NCBI RefSeq assembly: GCF_050624435.1
Contig: NC_134546.1
Location: 13,043,001 to 13,107,000, forward strand
DNA: 64,000 nucleotides
Direction of reading: 5' to 3'
From: Tenrec ecaudatus
Lineage: Eukaryota > Chordata > Mammalia > Afrosoricida > Tenrecidae
The translations under genes and the position numbers were made by a program. Under the pieces are notes generated by a model. It saw nothing but the letters and a program-made list of their open reading frames with translations, ran no database searches and was not told where the DNA came from. Shown here piece by piece: positions 51,115 through 63,560 of this stretch (position 1 is the first letter of the stretch; every line of letters begins with the position of its first letter).

Positions 51115-52525
51115 GTAATTCCTCCACCCTCTTTTCCCATTGCTTCACCATCACCCCCAAACACACACCAGGGAGGGTTCAGAATGACTGAAGTGCAGGC
51201 TTCTAGGACATTTGCATAAATGTCTTCCTTTCTGGTAATTAGTGTCAAGGCCAATCTTAGCGTCCATTTCTCTTTGCAGTTTAATTACAATTTCAGCCAC
51301 TAAACCCAGGATCACAAACGCCCTGGCCTTGTGTTCACTCTTAATACCTTGCTGGCTTGGTCTAAATTGTTGGAATTCTATGCATCCCAGTTGAAGTGTT
51401 GAATGTTGTTGCGAATTTGCTTCCCAAATTACACCTCTGGGCCCTTGGTCCCCTCCTCTTCCTTGCTACCTCTGAGGGGGAACAAAGTTTTGTTTAGTTT
51501 AGTGAGTTTCTGGAAGACAGTCTGAGAGCAATGGCAGGTCAGGCACACAGGAGAGGCCAAGGGGCCGGGGAGCAGGCAGGGAGTCTGAAGGAGGTGGTGT
51601 GTGTGTGTGTTGGAGGGAGGGGCACACATGAAATGTTTCACAGAGACAATGTCTTGTATCTGTGAGTCTCTCACACACCCCACCTTCATACCCAAGAAAA
51701 GGGGGTGTGAGATAACATGATTTTGCTAGCTGTTCTATAAATCTCAGCAATAAAACCTTAATGCATTGTAATGCAAACTAATATTAAATTGCAAGGACTC
51801 TGGGGTTTCTGGTGAAATTTTGCAAGTCAGTTGATGCACAGGGCCTGGAAGAGACTTCTCCACTCACATCTCAATATTTGGAGGTTTTCTTTTTTCCTTG
51901 AAAAACAAAACAAAAAATCAATTTGATAAGTTGTTCTGGCTGTAGGCTTTTTTATATCCCAAGTACTGGCAATTTGATTTTCTTTCCTCCCCCTCCCCCG
52001 CGCCATACATGCTCCTTATGGAGAGAAACCCTAGTTATGAATGTTACTGGGACTTGAGGTACCAGGCATGTGCCACACTACATTATTGATCCTCGGGATA
52101 TGTAAGAATGATTATATATACATACATATATGTCTATATTCACCTTTTTTTCCTTAGACACTTTGGAAAAGGATTTATGATAACATAACTGGATGAAATT
52201 AAATAGTTTACCTTAAATGTCACCCACGCAGGTCACCTCTCTAATGGCCACAGCCCCAGGAGCAGATGAATTTAACACGGGTGTTGAATATGTTGTAGCC
52301 TGTGAATCATCTTGTCACTGTCAATTTTCTGGGATATCTCTATTTTGCAAGAAAAGAAAGTTATTCCTAATTCTGGATGCGTCTGGGGGTCTCTGGAGGA
52401 CAATTGCCCTGTGTTTCCCCCATTTGGAAGTTTGCATCTCACAAGGGGGTGGGTTGTACTTGTCAATGTCATTTATGCACTCCTGATTACATTTTCTTTT
52501 TTTGTAAATTTCTGTCATAATGTAG
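51115..52525 (+). other. MEIS1: MEIS1 intron 5
   Basis: 1411 bp. GTAATT donor, acceptor 'ctgtcataatgtag' with a weak pyrimidine tract. A short TG run at about 51597-51611. No mobile element recognised. Confidence 0.85.
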
Positions 52526-52672
52526 GTACACGAATTATGTGACAATTTCTGCCACCGGTATATTAGCTGTTTGAAAGGGAAAATGCCTATCGATTTGGTG
52601 ATAGACGACAGAGAAGGAGGCTCGAAATCAGACAGTGAAGATATAACGAGATCAGCAAATCTAACCGACCAG
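52526..52672 (+). CDS. MEIS1: MEIS1 coding exon 6 (residues 162-210)
   Basis: 147 bp, phase 0 to 0, encoding [40 protein letters not shown] and TRSANLTDQ. The first part closes HR2 of the PBX-binding domain; the acidic, Ser-rich tail begins the linker toward the homeodomain. [19 protein letters not shown] is diagnostic for MEIS1 against MEIS2 (ERDGSSKSDHEE type). The donor GTATGC follows CAG. The next exon should begin PSWNRDHDD; I found no such sequence before the window end, so the gene continues to the right. The homeodomain with its three-residue TALE loop is not in this window. Confidence 0.97.
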
Positions 52673-54179
52673 GTATGCGCTTTTCAATCCTTAATATGGG
52701 GGGGGGGGTGTTGAAGGTGGGGGGGCATTCGTATGTGTATTGCTTGCTAGGTTACTACCACCTCCTTTTATTATTTGCATATGATTAAGTCCCTTTTAGA
52801 TACATTTCCATGGAAATGAAAATTTTTGAATAATGTGGCTATTATTGCTTCATTAAGACTGGCTCTGGGATTCGACCTGTAGAGATGAGCTTGTGGAAGC
52901 CTTGCCTGCAAACTTGACCTGTTTCTTGTCGCTTTTAATTTTTGTCTTTATTTTATTTACCCTTCATGATAATGAGAGTGCTAACTGCCAGTGACCGCCT
53001 CTGATTGTAGGGCTTTGTTCCCGGAGCATTCCAAACCCCCTTCTATTTCGAAGAAAAGAAAAGTGTAGGGTCTGGTTATTTCTTATTTTATTAGGAATAA
53101 ATCCAAGATAGGTGGTCTAAGAGAGACAGCGAGGGTTTGAAATCTAGCAAATGCTGCCTATTTTCTCCCTGTCTGTACGGTTCATTAGCCTGTCTTGTCA
53201 GTTTTCCTCGGCCGAACGCTTCTAGACCTCACTGAACATTGCTTTGTGCAGTGCACGCTGCAAGCTCGCCCATTTTATTGTACTTAATAGAAAAAATAAG
53301 ACCAGGCCGAGGTTATAAAAACAGATAAATACGGACTTTTCTCCTCCTCCTTTGCATTCATCCTCCAGCTGGTACATGCTCCGGGCCCGCTGGGCTGGCA
53401 GCTTTGGGAAGTGTCAGCGTCAGGGCGCCCCCGCGGCTGCCTGGGGGAGGAGGTGGGGGGCTCCAGGCTGCCTAGGCTCTCTCCCGCTGGTTCTTGAGCC
53501 CGCTCCTCTCCCTGGCTCCCTCCAGGCCGGGTTTCGGAAGTGCTGCTCCAATGGGAAGATTTTGATTTGAAGTTGCAGGGGTGGGAGCGGTTCTCCCCTA
53601 CCCCCTATACCCCCCCCCCTTTATCTCTCTTGTCACGGAGTTTTAGGCTTGGTCCAAAGGACTTGCCAAAAGGCAATGGAGGTGAAAACGCGAGGAGTGG
53701 GTGAGCTGAAAGGGCCAGGGATAGTTAGCTCTACTTCGAATTGTTGCCGCGCTTGGGCAGGTTTGGGTGACCTGCCTGCCCGGCCCCCAGAGGGACATGA
53801 AGGCCCAGAGTCGTTTCTCTGACTTGGCACGTGAATCCCGTCTTGAGGGAGAGACCAATCATCCCTTTGTTAAGCTATAAACCAGCCGGGCCAGCAGAGT
53901 TTTGCTGCTATAAACACGGTTGGCCAGCGCCTGTCTTCCGGGGTCCTTGCTGGGGTGCCCTGCACCTCGGTCCTGGTGTCATTCTAAAGTTTTCTCTCAG
54001 CATTATCCCCTTCAAATAAAAATCGAAACCCCAGGTTGGGCGTCTCTGGGACACCCTACCACCGAGTCTTCACGTCTACTTGACACAAAATGAGTTAGGG
54101 CCAGGCGGAGTTTAGCTTGAACAGCGCCAGCATTCTGGGTCTGCTGCATTATGGGGCGAGTTGTAAACTTCTCAGGAGT

Positions 54180-54345
54180 GTATGTAGACAAGCACGCGGA
54201 GCAAGGAGCCTGGGCTGTCCAGCCGCGGGCCGGCAGGGCTGGCAAAGCGGCCGCCGGCTCCGGCTCAGGCCGGGCCCGCTGGCTGCCAGGCCTCCCGCAG
54301 GGTTCGGCCCGCCTGATCGGCCCGGGAGCGGTTAAATGCAGATTC
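54180..54345. other. Short CpG-rich block in intron 6
   Basis: Dense CGG/CCG text ('aaagcggccgccggctccgg'). Too short to call an island with certainty. Confidence 0.5.
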
Positions 54346-55149
54346 CGCTGCTGTAGAGTAAAAATTGTAATCCAACAAGCCTAACTAGAAAATGGGATTC
54401 TAAAAGCTCGGGAGTGCTGGGTACATATTTGAGCAAATTACAAGAATCGCTTAGGGGCACCAATGAAATCAACACTTTAATTGCCTCCAAAATGAAGATT
54501 TATACCCCCATTTTCTCAACAAATCATTATTTTATTAAAGTCAAAGATAAAGGACCAAAGTTATGGGGTTGCTGTTTTGGCTGGGGAGGGGAGAGGATCC
54601 AAAATTGGTATCACATCATTGAGTTCGCCCCATACTCCTTGCGTAAACTTTTGTTACCCAATTACCTTAATCTGAGCTATCCAAAGATTGATCTCCAATT
54701 GTATTGGGTTAACATGCTCATTTTCTTTTCCTCCCCTACCTATAAACTGAAAAACCTTTGGGGGTGTCCTCCTCGCCCCCCCCCCCCGCGCCCCTTAAGA
54801 GAAGCGATGAGTCTCAGAAGTCTTGCGCTGCCCATCTGTGCGCGTGGGCGCACTCCCGTGACTCGGAAGGTTTACTCCGGTCTCAGTTGTAGGTGAACAG
54901 CAAGGCCAAGGGTCCTCCTTTGGGTGGTCTGGGTCCGAGGAGCCAGGCATACGCATAGGCTCCTTTTGGAGAAGGAGAAGCAGCGTGGGGGGCTCACGCG
55001 GGTCTGTGCCCGCAAATCCTGCTGGCTCTCTGCCGCGGGATGGGCTCTCTTGACCTGGGAAGGTGGGGAGCACGAAGGATGAGATGCCAGGGCCTACCTG
55101 AAGACTCCAGTTATCATGACTGAAGTCGGCTCTCTAGCCCCTGGGGACG

Positions 55150-55730
55150 CTTGACCCCGTGTGGGACGACCCGGGAGCCAGGTCCCAAAAGGACAGACTC
55201 TCCACCTGTCTGCCAACGCGGCCCGGCCGGTTGGAGCCTGGACAGAAAGTGGGCTCTGGGCTTGGACCGCTCCAGGGGTGGCGGGAGCGCAGGGGGCTAG
55301 TTAGCTCATTAACTCCTGTGCCTCTGGGGTCTGCAAGTGGCACAGTTTATTTTACTTTACGGGTTGTGCGTGGGCAGCGCGAAGGCTGCCACCCGCGCCG
55401 GGCTCAGGAAGGGATGGCTGACTGGTAGGAGTGGGTTTCTCGGAGGCCTAATTCGGCGGAAATCCACGTGGCTTTATGTTGTTGGCTCGGGGAGCTTTTT
55501 ATCAGATTAAAATGCCAATAGTAACCATAATCCCGTCTCCCCATCCCGGACGTCCCCCCAAGTCCTGGAGACCGCCTAGAAGTCCCGTGGCCTGCGAACC
55601 ACGGCGCAAGCCTCCCGGGCGCCCTCTCCCGACGGCCGCGCTCCGCGCTCTCTGGGCTGCTGGTCCCGCGGGGCTGGGGGCGCGGGGGGCGCGGAGACTT
55701 GCCGGCCCTGGGGGTGGGACCAGGGCTAGA
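55150..55730. promoter_or_regulatory. Intragenic CpG-rich region, possible CpG island
   Basis: CpG density peaks at 55590-55710 ('gggggcgcggggggcgcgga'). May be an internal promoter or enhancer. No exon or start codon context is recognised. Frames across it are compositional. Confidence 0.5.
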
Positions 55731-56655
55731 CTGCGGGCCAGGAGTGAGTGGTCCGTGGTGAGAGGCGTCGAGAATAGTGTTGAGCTTAGTGGGCCATGGA
55801 AAGGGACTCGCGTTTGGGGGCGCAGGATGGAGTGAGGGGTGCTATCATGGGCATGGGCCAGCCGCCCTGTGCAGCTTCAGCAAGAGACTTCGAAGGCGCT
55901 TCACGTGAGGAGTGAAACCTCCCAAGGTTGTCAATATATTTCTCCTTGAAGTCAAGCGTTTTCCACTCCCTGAATAGGTCAGGAGAAGCGGGGCAGTACA
56001 CCCGGACCCCCAAGGCCACCTCCCGGACAGGCAGCAGTGTGCGGTCATCAGTTCGGGAGCCCCATTCTCCCTAGGAGCCAGAGAAACGGTCCCTTTGGAG
56101 TTGAGATTTTTATTCACAGTCGCTCTCCGGGGGGTCTTCGGCTGAATCTGCATTTAACAGCTCCTGGGCTGGGGCTGGCGCTCTGTTGCATGTTAATCCA
56201 GATTTGTCTCTGACGTCTGGGGAGAAGTAATAATGGCTAGCAGAGATGGAACCCAAAGGCGTGCTCCCCAGGCAGGTTAAATGCCAAGTTCTGGTGGGCT
56301 CCCTGGGGTGGGGGGGGGGTCGGCCGCCGGACTGCGCGGCGACCAAGGGTGGAGAGCGCTGAGCCGCGGGCCACAGAGACCCAGGGCAGCCTGGGGCCAG
56401 AGCGCTTTAGGTCCCACACGGGTTGGGGAAACCCGCTAGCGATGGTTTTGCTTTACAAGTTTGGAATGTGGTTTCTAAATTAAGAGTTTGGGTTAAAATT
56501 CCAAAATTGAACTCGAACTTGACCGAAAGGGTTCCCTCCCTTTTTTGGGGTGAGCCCAAAGGAGATAGAACCATTCCCTTAGGGGGACGTGTGATAGTAA
56601 GGGAAGAAAATGGGAGGGCACGGAACAACCTAGTGTCCTTGAAGGACTGGTCTCT

Positions 56656-56659
<4 letters not shown>

Positions 56660-56694
<35 letters not shown>
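56660..56694. repeat. (CA)n microsatellite
   Basis: About 35 bp of pure CA dinucleotides. Confidence 0.97.
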
Positions 56695-56700
<6 letters not shown>

Positions 56701-58104
56701 ACCAGTGACTATTTACTGAACTAGAAGTATTGGACATTTATTTTCATCCAATGAGAAGAGTGGGCCACAAACAGTGGAAGGGGGGTGTGTGTGCAGAGGA
56801 CAATGGTCCTGTTGTCAGGTGGTTTATTCTCAGTGCTCACATTCGATAGAATTATTTAAATTGTTACTGCCTGATGGGATTTCACTTCTGCCTGGTCCTG
56901 GAGCCTCTCAGTCCCACAGGTCCTGAAACCAGTGGGGTCTTAGCATCCTCTGCCTTCAGTTTTGATGGTGGTTGTGGAAGTGTGGTCTAGCCTTCTTTCC
57001 TTTTTTGAGATACGTCAAAGAGAAATGATGGCAAGGTTCTCTGTAATGATTAAATAATAAGGTGTTGACTGCTTGTCACGACACTGGCTAATTGGGATGT
57101 GCATTCTAGGCTCTTTATTGCTTAGTACCCTCTGAGCGAAAACTTAGTTGTTTACCAGGTGTGTTTTTACTGTTGCTTTATGATTGGCTCTTAGAGGGCA
57201 TTTATGTCTGAACTTCAACGCAGAAGTGTATTGATTTTTCATAAAGGCATTTAGAAACATTGTGGGAAACAGTGGGGAAGAGCAGCTCAGGTCTATGACC
57301 ATAGGTTAAGAGCAAGTGCATTATGAAATGTCTCAAAGTTGAAATGTGAATACTACAAAAGTGATTCCTGTCTCACTTTTGTTCACTTCTCCCCACACTC
57401 CCTCCCTCCCTCCCTCCGTCTTTCTGGACTCCCCTGTGCAAGTCCCATGCTTAATGGACAGCCATGGTACTAACACTAGTTTGGGCAAAGTCAAGTGCCC
57501 TAGCAGTGACTATTGTGCTGTGATTTAACTAGCTGTGTGAACTAGCACTGTGGCAATAGATGGCTCAGATCGCAGCCTCTCCCCCAGCAGAAATAGCTCC
57601 GTTACTCACCATTCAGAGATATGGAGGTGCTTGTTTGTGTTCTTGGTTGTAATGTAGAGATTTTCTTTAGAAAACACGGAGAAGCATAAACAGTACAGGA
57701 AGAGGAGAAGGAAGAGCAAAGGGGGCAGATTAAAATGTGGGCCTGCTTTAAAAAAGAAAACACCAAAATATCATGCTGTAATTGCCCGACTTTGGAAATC
57801 AACAAATTTTAAATCATGATGTTTTCAACATTGGTATGTTTAAATTTTACTATATTTGTCATAGTCCAAAAAGATTTGAAACACAGTTGTTACCGGGTGA
57901 CAGAAGGCAAGTTATTCAGTAAAATGCCGTCGTCTTAAAAGACAAAGACTATGTGTAGCCATCCCAGAGTAGAAACATCATGTGTTTTAAGATCTGGCAG
58001 ATGGGCAGATAGTAGAGTCTTTACCTGTTCTACTGTTCTGAAACAATGTCCCTGTCCTCAGAGACGGAATCGGAAAAACGATGGAGAGTACATAACAAGT
58101 TGTA

Positions 58105-58183
58105 TGAGGGGCCTTCAAAAAAGCTCCTGGAAAATTCCACTGTCTTTTCATTCCACTTCCTTCCAAACTTGTTGGAAGCCCCT
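58105..58183. mobile_element. Mariner-like MITE with TA target duplication
   Basis: About 79 bp bounded by TA (58103-58104 and 58184-58185). The ends are imperfect inverted repeats: GGGGCCTTCAAAAAAGCT at the left and, reading the other strand, GGGGCTTCCAACAAGTTT at the right. This is the form of a Tc1/mariner-derived miniature element. No transposase. Confidence 0.6.
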
Positions 58184-58215
58184 TAGTGTTCAGACACTTG
58201 GCATCCACGAAATTC

Positions 58216-58274
58216 GTGCTTTTTAATACTTGAGAGAGGTTATGCGCAGCAATTTACCCAAAGCAGCGTGGCAT
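58216..58274 (-). mobile_element. RTE LINE fragment, copy of 59386-59444
   Basis: 59 bp with only two differences from 59386-59444, e.g. 'gtgctttttaatacttgaga'. Derived from the RTE 3' region. Confidence 0.65.
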
Positions 58275-58984
58275 GAACTCAAATGAAGTATTTTTTTTGT
58301 GTTGATAATAATGTTTTCCATCGTAACAACAGTATTTTCTTATGCAACATAAATATGTCAAACAAATGGGCAATGGTAATGTTTTAATAAATTATCATTT
58401 AATCATCTAACACAACCCAAATATGTATACAGAAACTTTTAAAAGAAAGTAGGCATCCAGCCAAATTCCTATAGGGACCAGCAGGGGAATGATCAAACAA
58501 GAACATGAAATAAGATTTCCTGTAAGAAGGTCTATATTTCAACATTAGTTGATGCCACTGTCAGGGAAATAGTTGAAGGATAGTAAACTGATAGCATTCT
58601 CCTCATTTTTGTTACACAGTTTTAAATGCTTGCAACTGTAGCATTACATGGCTTTTTTATTATGATATCTGTCATATTTGTATCAATGTTGTGCTTGAAT
58701 TTATGTTTCAATCGAAACCAACAGAAAACAATTTCTGCCTCTCCGGAATGCCAAAAAAAGGAGTTCGGTGTTTTAAAATTAAGTCAGAATTATGGGAAAG
58801 TATTCTTTTACAAATAAAGGCATAAAAATAGAATGACCATGACACTGTTTATGTGAGAGTGGCACAGATTGTCGGACCTAGGTTTTCATATTTCCAAGGG
58901 AAACAGCCGGCTTGCTGTCCTTACTCAGCAGGAACCATCAGGACGTACCTGTTTCAAAAGCTGGAGTTGTGTGGACATACATGT

Positions 58985-59500
58985 GACTGTTGTTGTTACG
59001 TTATGGGCTCACCGCTGACTCATACTGATCCTATGTGTAGCAGAAGAAAACACTGCCCCGTGCTGCCCTGTCTACGCAGCATTGCACGTTTCAGCCGTCG
59101 TTGGGGACTGTGTCCATCCGTCTTGTTGAGGTCCTTCCTCTTTCTCACTGGTCCTCTGCTTTACCAAGTACGATGCCCTTGTCCTGATAACAGAGGATGC
59201 ATTCTGGCTATCTCCCTTCCAAGGAGCCTTCTGACTGTACTTCCTCCCATCAGACTTGTCTCGTGTTCTGGCAATTCATAGAATGTTCCATATTTGTCAT
59301 CAATACCGTAATTGAAAGGCATCAGTCTTCTTGTGTCCTCTGTAGCCACCGTTCAGCTTTCGAAGCTTAGGCCAGGCGCACCTTAGTGCTTTTTAATACT
59401 TGAGAGAGGTAATGCGCAGCAATTTACCCAAAGCAACGTGGCATTTGATTTCTTGGCAGCCATTGGCTATGGATCCAAGACAAATGATGACAAATCACAC
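58985..59500 (-). mobile_element. RTE LINE 3' fragment
   Basis: Contains 'gctttaccaagtacgatgcc', 'cttccaaggagccttctgac' and 'ttgatttcttggcagccatt', collinear with the RTE 3' region on the minus strand. 5'-truncated. Confidence 0.75.
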
Positions 59501-60559
59501 ACAAGACACAGGTCTTCTGGTCTAAATTCTAATAGTAGTTTCAAAATTTGACTTGTGGGATTTAATGAAAGTTGTATATTTCACTGTTCTGATTATGTGA
59601 CTAAACCTGCATTTGTCTGTGTCATGTAAAAGGTGAAAGAACATTTTCACCCTGGCCTTAACTTTCTATGACATCCTTTCAGGATTATAGGAATTGGGGT
59701 AGGGTAGGGTGCCGTTTTGGAATCTGAAATAGTTCCTCGGAGGAAGTATACCTACCACAGACAATTCTGAATCCCCCGACTTATAACACTGGCGTTTTAA
59801 TAAATGGCACAAGCGATCCCATTTGAAATAAGCAAGAATATATTCTTTTTAACGTTTGTCACTAGAATTCAATTTCAATCAATTTAACGCATTCAAGTGC
59901 ACAGAATTAAAGCAATTGGCAACACTTTACGAGACTCTGAACACTCTTGTGCAAAATAGCATTTCTTAATCGCGAAAATATGTCCTAGTTAAAGGAAACT
60001 ATAAGAGTGGATATCTTTCTAAAGGATTTTGTATTTCTTGAATTCTTGACTCAACATTCCTAAAACATACTATAAAAGGTTTGGTTTTGGGTGGAAAAGA
60101 AGTTTATTTCTAATTTTCTTAACTTTTACACCTGTTGGTTCTTGGCATCACGGGTATACAGAACCAAGTACAAGTTAAAAATCAGCACTAAGTTGCTAAT
60201 TCTTTTAAGCTATGAAGTACACAGGCAGCGTCTTTTTCGTGAGTTATATGTGTCACCATAGATGGCATACAAGGATTAACGAGATGTAAACATAAATTTT
60301 ACTTTTTAATTCTCAGAAAAAGAACTGCTTTACTATGAATTCTTCCCTTGTTACTGTTTCATGATTCCATTTACAATTGATAGGATTTATGCTGATGGGG
60401 TAAAACACCTTGAGTGTGCAAAGTTATGAGTCTTTAAAAACTTAAATGAAATCATACTTTGCCAGGGCACTCCTAGGGGAAGCTTCTACTAAAAATACAT
60501 TTACCCAGGGATACTTTCTAAATGGCCAAAACTTTCTGTGAGTGTAACAAGTTCATTGG

Positions 60560-60725
60560 AGAGATTGTGTGTCATTGACTCCAGGCTTCCTCTAAGTGCT
60601 TCTATAGGGCTTCCAAACCTTGGTCTTTACGGAAGTTTACCGACCCATCTGTGCCGGTGGCTTTGAACCCTTGACTTTTCCGTTAATAGCCGTGGGTTTT
60701 AACCGTTGCATCACCACGACACCTA
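60560..60725 (-). repeat. AfroSINE, diverged
   Basis: Contains 'ttctatagggcttccaaacc' and ends at the head-like 'aaccgttgcatcaccacgac'. The 3' end is degraded. Confidence 0.6.
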
Positions 60726-60970
60726 TTCAAGAGACAGGAATAAATAAGTAACTAATATTGAATGACGTAGCATCATAAGCTAACTTGGAATTAATTGTCA
60801 TTACCGAGACCTTCCCATTTCTAGAGGTGTCCTTCCTCTTTAAAACGTGGTATGTGGTTCCTGCTGCTTAGCTGGAAAGCTCTCTGTTGCTGATGGCGAT
60901 TTGGCAAGGCAGAGCTGTAGTTGTCTCTGCTCCCTTCTCTTTCACTGTTTGGTAAACCTTCTCCTACCTG

Positions 60971-61293
60971 AGATCTCAACTGAGACTGGTGGGGCGGTGC
61001 TCATCCCACTGAGACTGGTGTGCATGGTGCTCATCCCCCTGTGACTGGTGGGGTGTGCTCATCCCACTGAGACTGGTGTGCATGGTGCTCATCCCACTGA
61101 GACTGGTGGGCGCTCATCCCACTGAGACTGTTGTTTTGTGGTGCTCATCCCACTGAGACTGGTGTGCATGGTGCTCATCCCACTGTGACTGGTGGGGTGT
61201 GCTCATCCCACTGAGACGGTGGGGTGCTCATCCCACCGAGACTGGTGGGGTGTGGTGCTCATCCCACTGAGACGTGGGTGGTGATCATACCAC
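60971..61293. repeat. GC-balanced minisatellite, about 11 units
   Basis: The core 'gtgctcatcccactgagact' repeats with CTCATCCC starts at 61000, 61030, 61058, 61088, 61113, 61144, 61174, 61202, 61227 and 61258, plus a diverged unit at 61283. Spacings are 30, 28, 30, 25, 31, 30, 28, 25, 31 and 25. Confidence 0.95.
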
Positions 61294-62999
61294 TCTTCCT
61301 GTACCTTGCGGGCTTTGGTTCGCCTGTGGGTTTGTTTTACTGAGAAGATGAAAGCAATCTTACTCCCTTTGGAGCAGGAATGAATTGAGACCAGAGTTCC
61401 AGATATTCCCACCCTGTGACTCACAATTAGGGGGGAAACTGGCAACTGTGATTCCCGTCTGCTTTCCCTAGAGCTGTGAACACTTAGAATCAAGATTCAT
61501 ATCAGCCCCTCTATGGGCTTCTGCTTAAGGCCTAAATGTTTGTTTTCAGCCATAGTGCTCTTAACTGATGGTCCTTAGTTGGTCCCTGATCTCCATGATT
61601 TGCATTTTATTCTGAATTTGCATTCACATTATGCCCCATAGAAACTCTTTGAGGTGGAGGGAACTTATGATTACTACAAGGGAACTCTGGGAAAAGATTT
61701 TTATAATGAAATCAGCATAAGTATCCCAGAGAGGAATCGGATGTAAACCCAGGTTTGCTCACCCCATCCCAACGTGTAACAGTTTTGCCCCTCTTCTCAT
61801 GAATGTAGTAGAAGCTGGGTGATAAGAATTTCTTTGACGAAACAAAACAACAACAAAAAACCTCTTCTTAATGTCTCTCTAACTATTTGGATGTGCTTTT
61901 GAAGACTTACTGATTTTGAGAGACCGGCTATAAATAATGGAGGTGTATAGGTGTTTTCTATTACTCAGAGGCAAATCCATGGCAATGTGGAACTTTAATT
62001 TAAAACTAAATATGCCATATAGGATCTGAGGCATGCTGACTGTATATTTGGAGGAGGCAGGGGGTTGTATGTCTCTGGGATTTTGAAAGGGAGGTGCTTT
62101 TTTTTCTTCTAGCGTCTGGGGGCCTGCAGCTTTCACAGTGCAACGCTCTTAGGACAGTAACTACAAAAAGTAGACTCAGGACTGTGTGCTTCCTTTCTAC
62201 ATACTGCAATTTAAAAGTTATTCTCATGGAAACAAAACGACAACGACAACAACAAACCCACTGATATAGCTATGTCATTTTAAATCTAGCTATTTATTGA
62301 TCTAAAAGCCATCCCTGTAGAGCACAAATTAAAATGAACAACTAACAGTCATCCATTCATTAATGACGATGCAGTCATCAGAGCAGTGGAGTGAAATTGG
62401 GTGTCTGGGATCTAGTTTGGAATGTTGACTCCAACGTTCCCACCAGATCTGGAGTGGTTGTGAAACCCCACGGCAAGGCCATTTTTACTTTAAATACGTC
62501 ATGGGGACATGATTTGAACGTTTCTTTTAGTTGAATTCATCCATCCATAGGAGACTCAGTCTCCCGAATAGCTACCGTGCCCTTCACTCTTGTACAGTCC
62601 AGATAAATGTATTATGTATTTACAGTCTACTGTATACATTATTTACATAAAAAGGCCACAACTTGCCAGGATATATGGACTTTATCTTTATGAGATAGAG
62701 GTGGCTTCTCTGCCCAGCGTGGCATAACCCTATAGAGATAAGAAACCTGACTCATAGCGTACCGCTGATGGTCATCTCTTAAAGGTCATTGGGGGTATGT
62801 ATGTTACAGCCCCATCCAAATGTAGTTTGCCATTTGCATTTCAGTTCCATCACTTGTTTTGTTGGCTTCCACTTCTGCCATAAAGAATCAGGAATTTTAC
62901 ATACTGGAATTGATCTTAGTGAAATTAATATGGTTGGGGATGGATAGGATTTCAGGGTACCATTTCGCCCCTTCTTTTCTTTCAGCATGCTTTCTCCAA

Positions 63000-63560
63000 C
63001 CATGTTCTAAAATTCTCTGAGGAATACTTTCCAGGATATTTTTAATGCTGGTGGTGGATTTGTGGGGTTTGGCCTATTGTTTCCCTCTGTTTGGTGATTT
63101 TACAAGTTATGCTAAGGGACAAAATCACTCAGAGAAAAATCAGACGCACCTCGCCTTTCAGTTTCTAGCGCAAATGGATCGAAGCACGTCCGCCATTGCT
63201 CGGTCTGTGCTTATGGAGTCCATTACTGCCGTTCAAATGTTTGGGTATGCTACCAGTTATTCAAGAGCAGTCACAATCTGCATCTGAGCAGGCATAAATA
63301 TTTTTATTTGGGAATTTGGGATTTGCAGCAACTCAATTTTATTTTCCAAATTACCCTGCCATTTCAATTAGAGGCATTGTTTGCTCCCCTGTTGCAATGC
63401 TCAGGTTTGCTCGCCGCCCCAATCGTGAACGGTTTCACTGTTTCATACTTATTGAGGGCATGTAAGAAACATACCAATAGAGAGAGAGACGAATATAGCA
63501 TTAACAAATCAATCCTGGGGCCGTCCTTCACTTTCGGAGTGGACTTCTAATCTTCCAAGT
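63000..63560. other. Element-free block, candidate conserved non-coding element
   Basis: No mobile element, balanced composition, homeodomain-type text such as 'aacaaatcaatcctgg' near 63502. Enhancers are known in MEIS1 introns; whether this is one cannot be decided here. Confidence 0.3.

Noticed and set aside
54414..54896. 160-codon plus-strand frame in intron 6
   Set aside because: No recognisable domain, ends in a poly-Pro CpG stretch, lies inside an intron.
60971..61293. CRISPR-like array
   Set aside because: Head-to-tail minisatellite with no unique spacers, in a mammalian intron.
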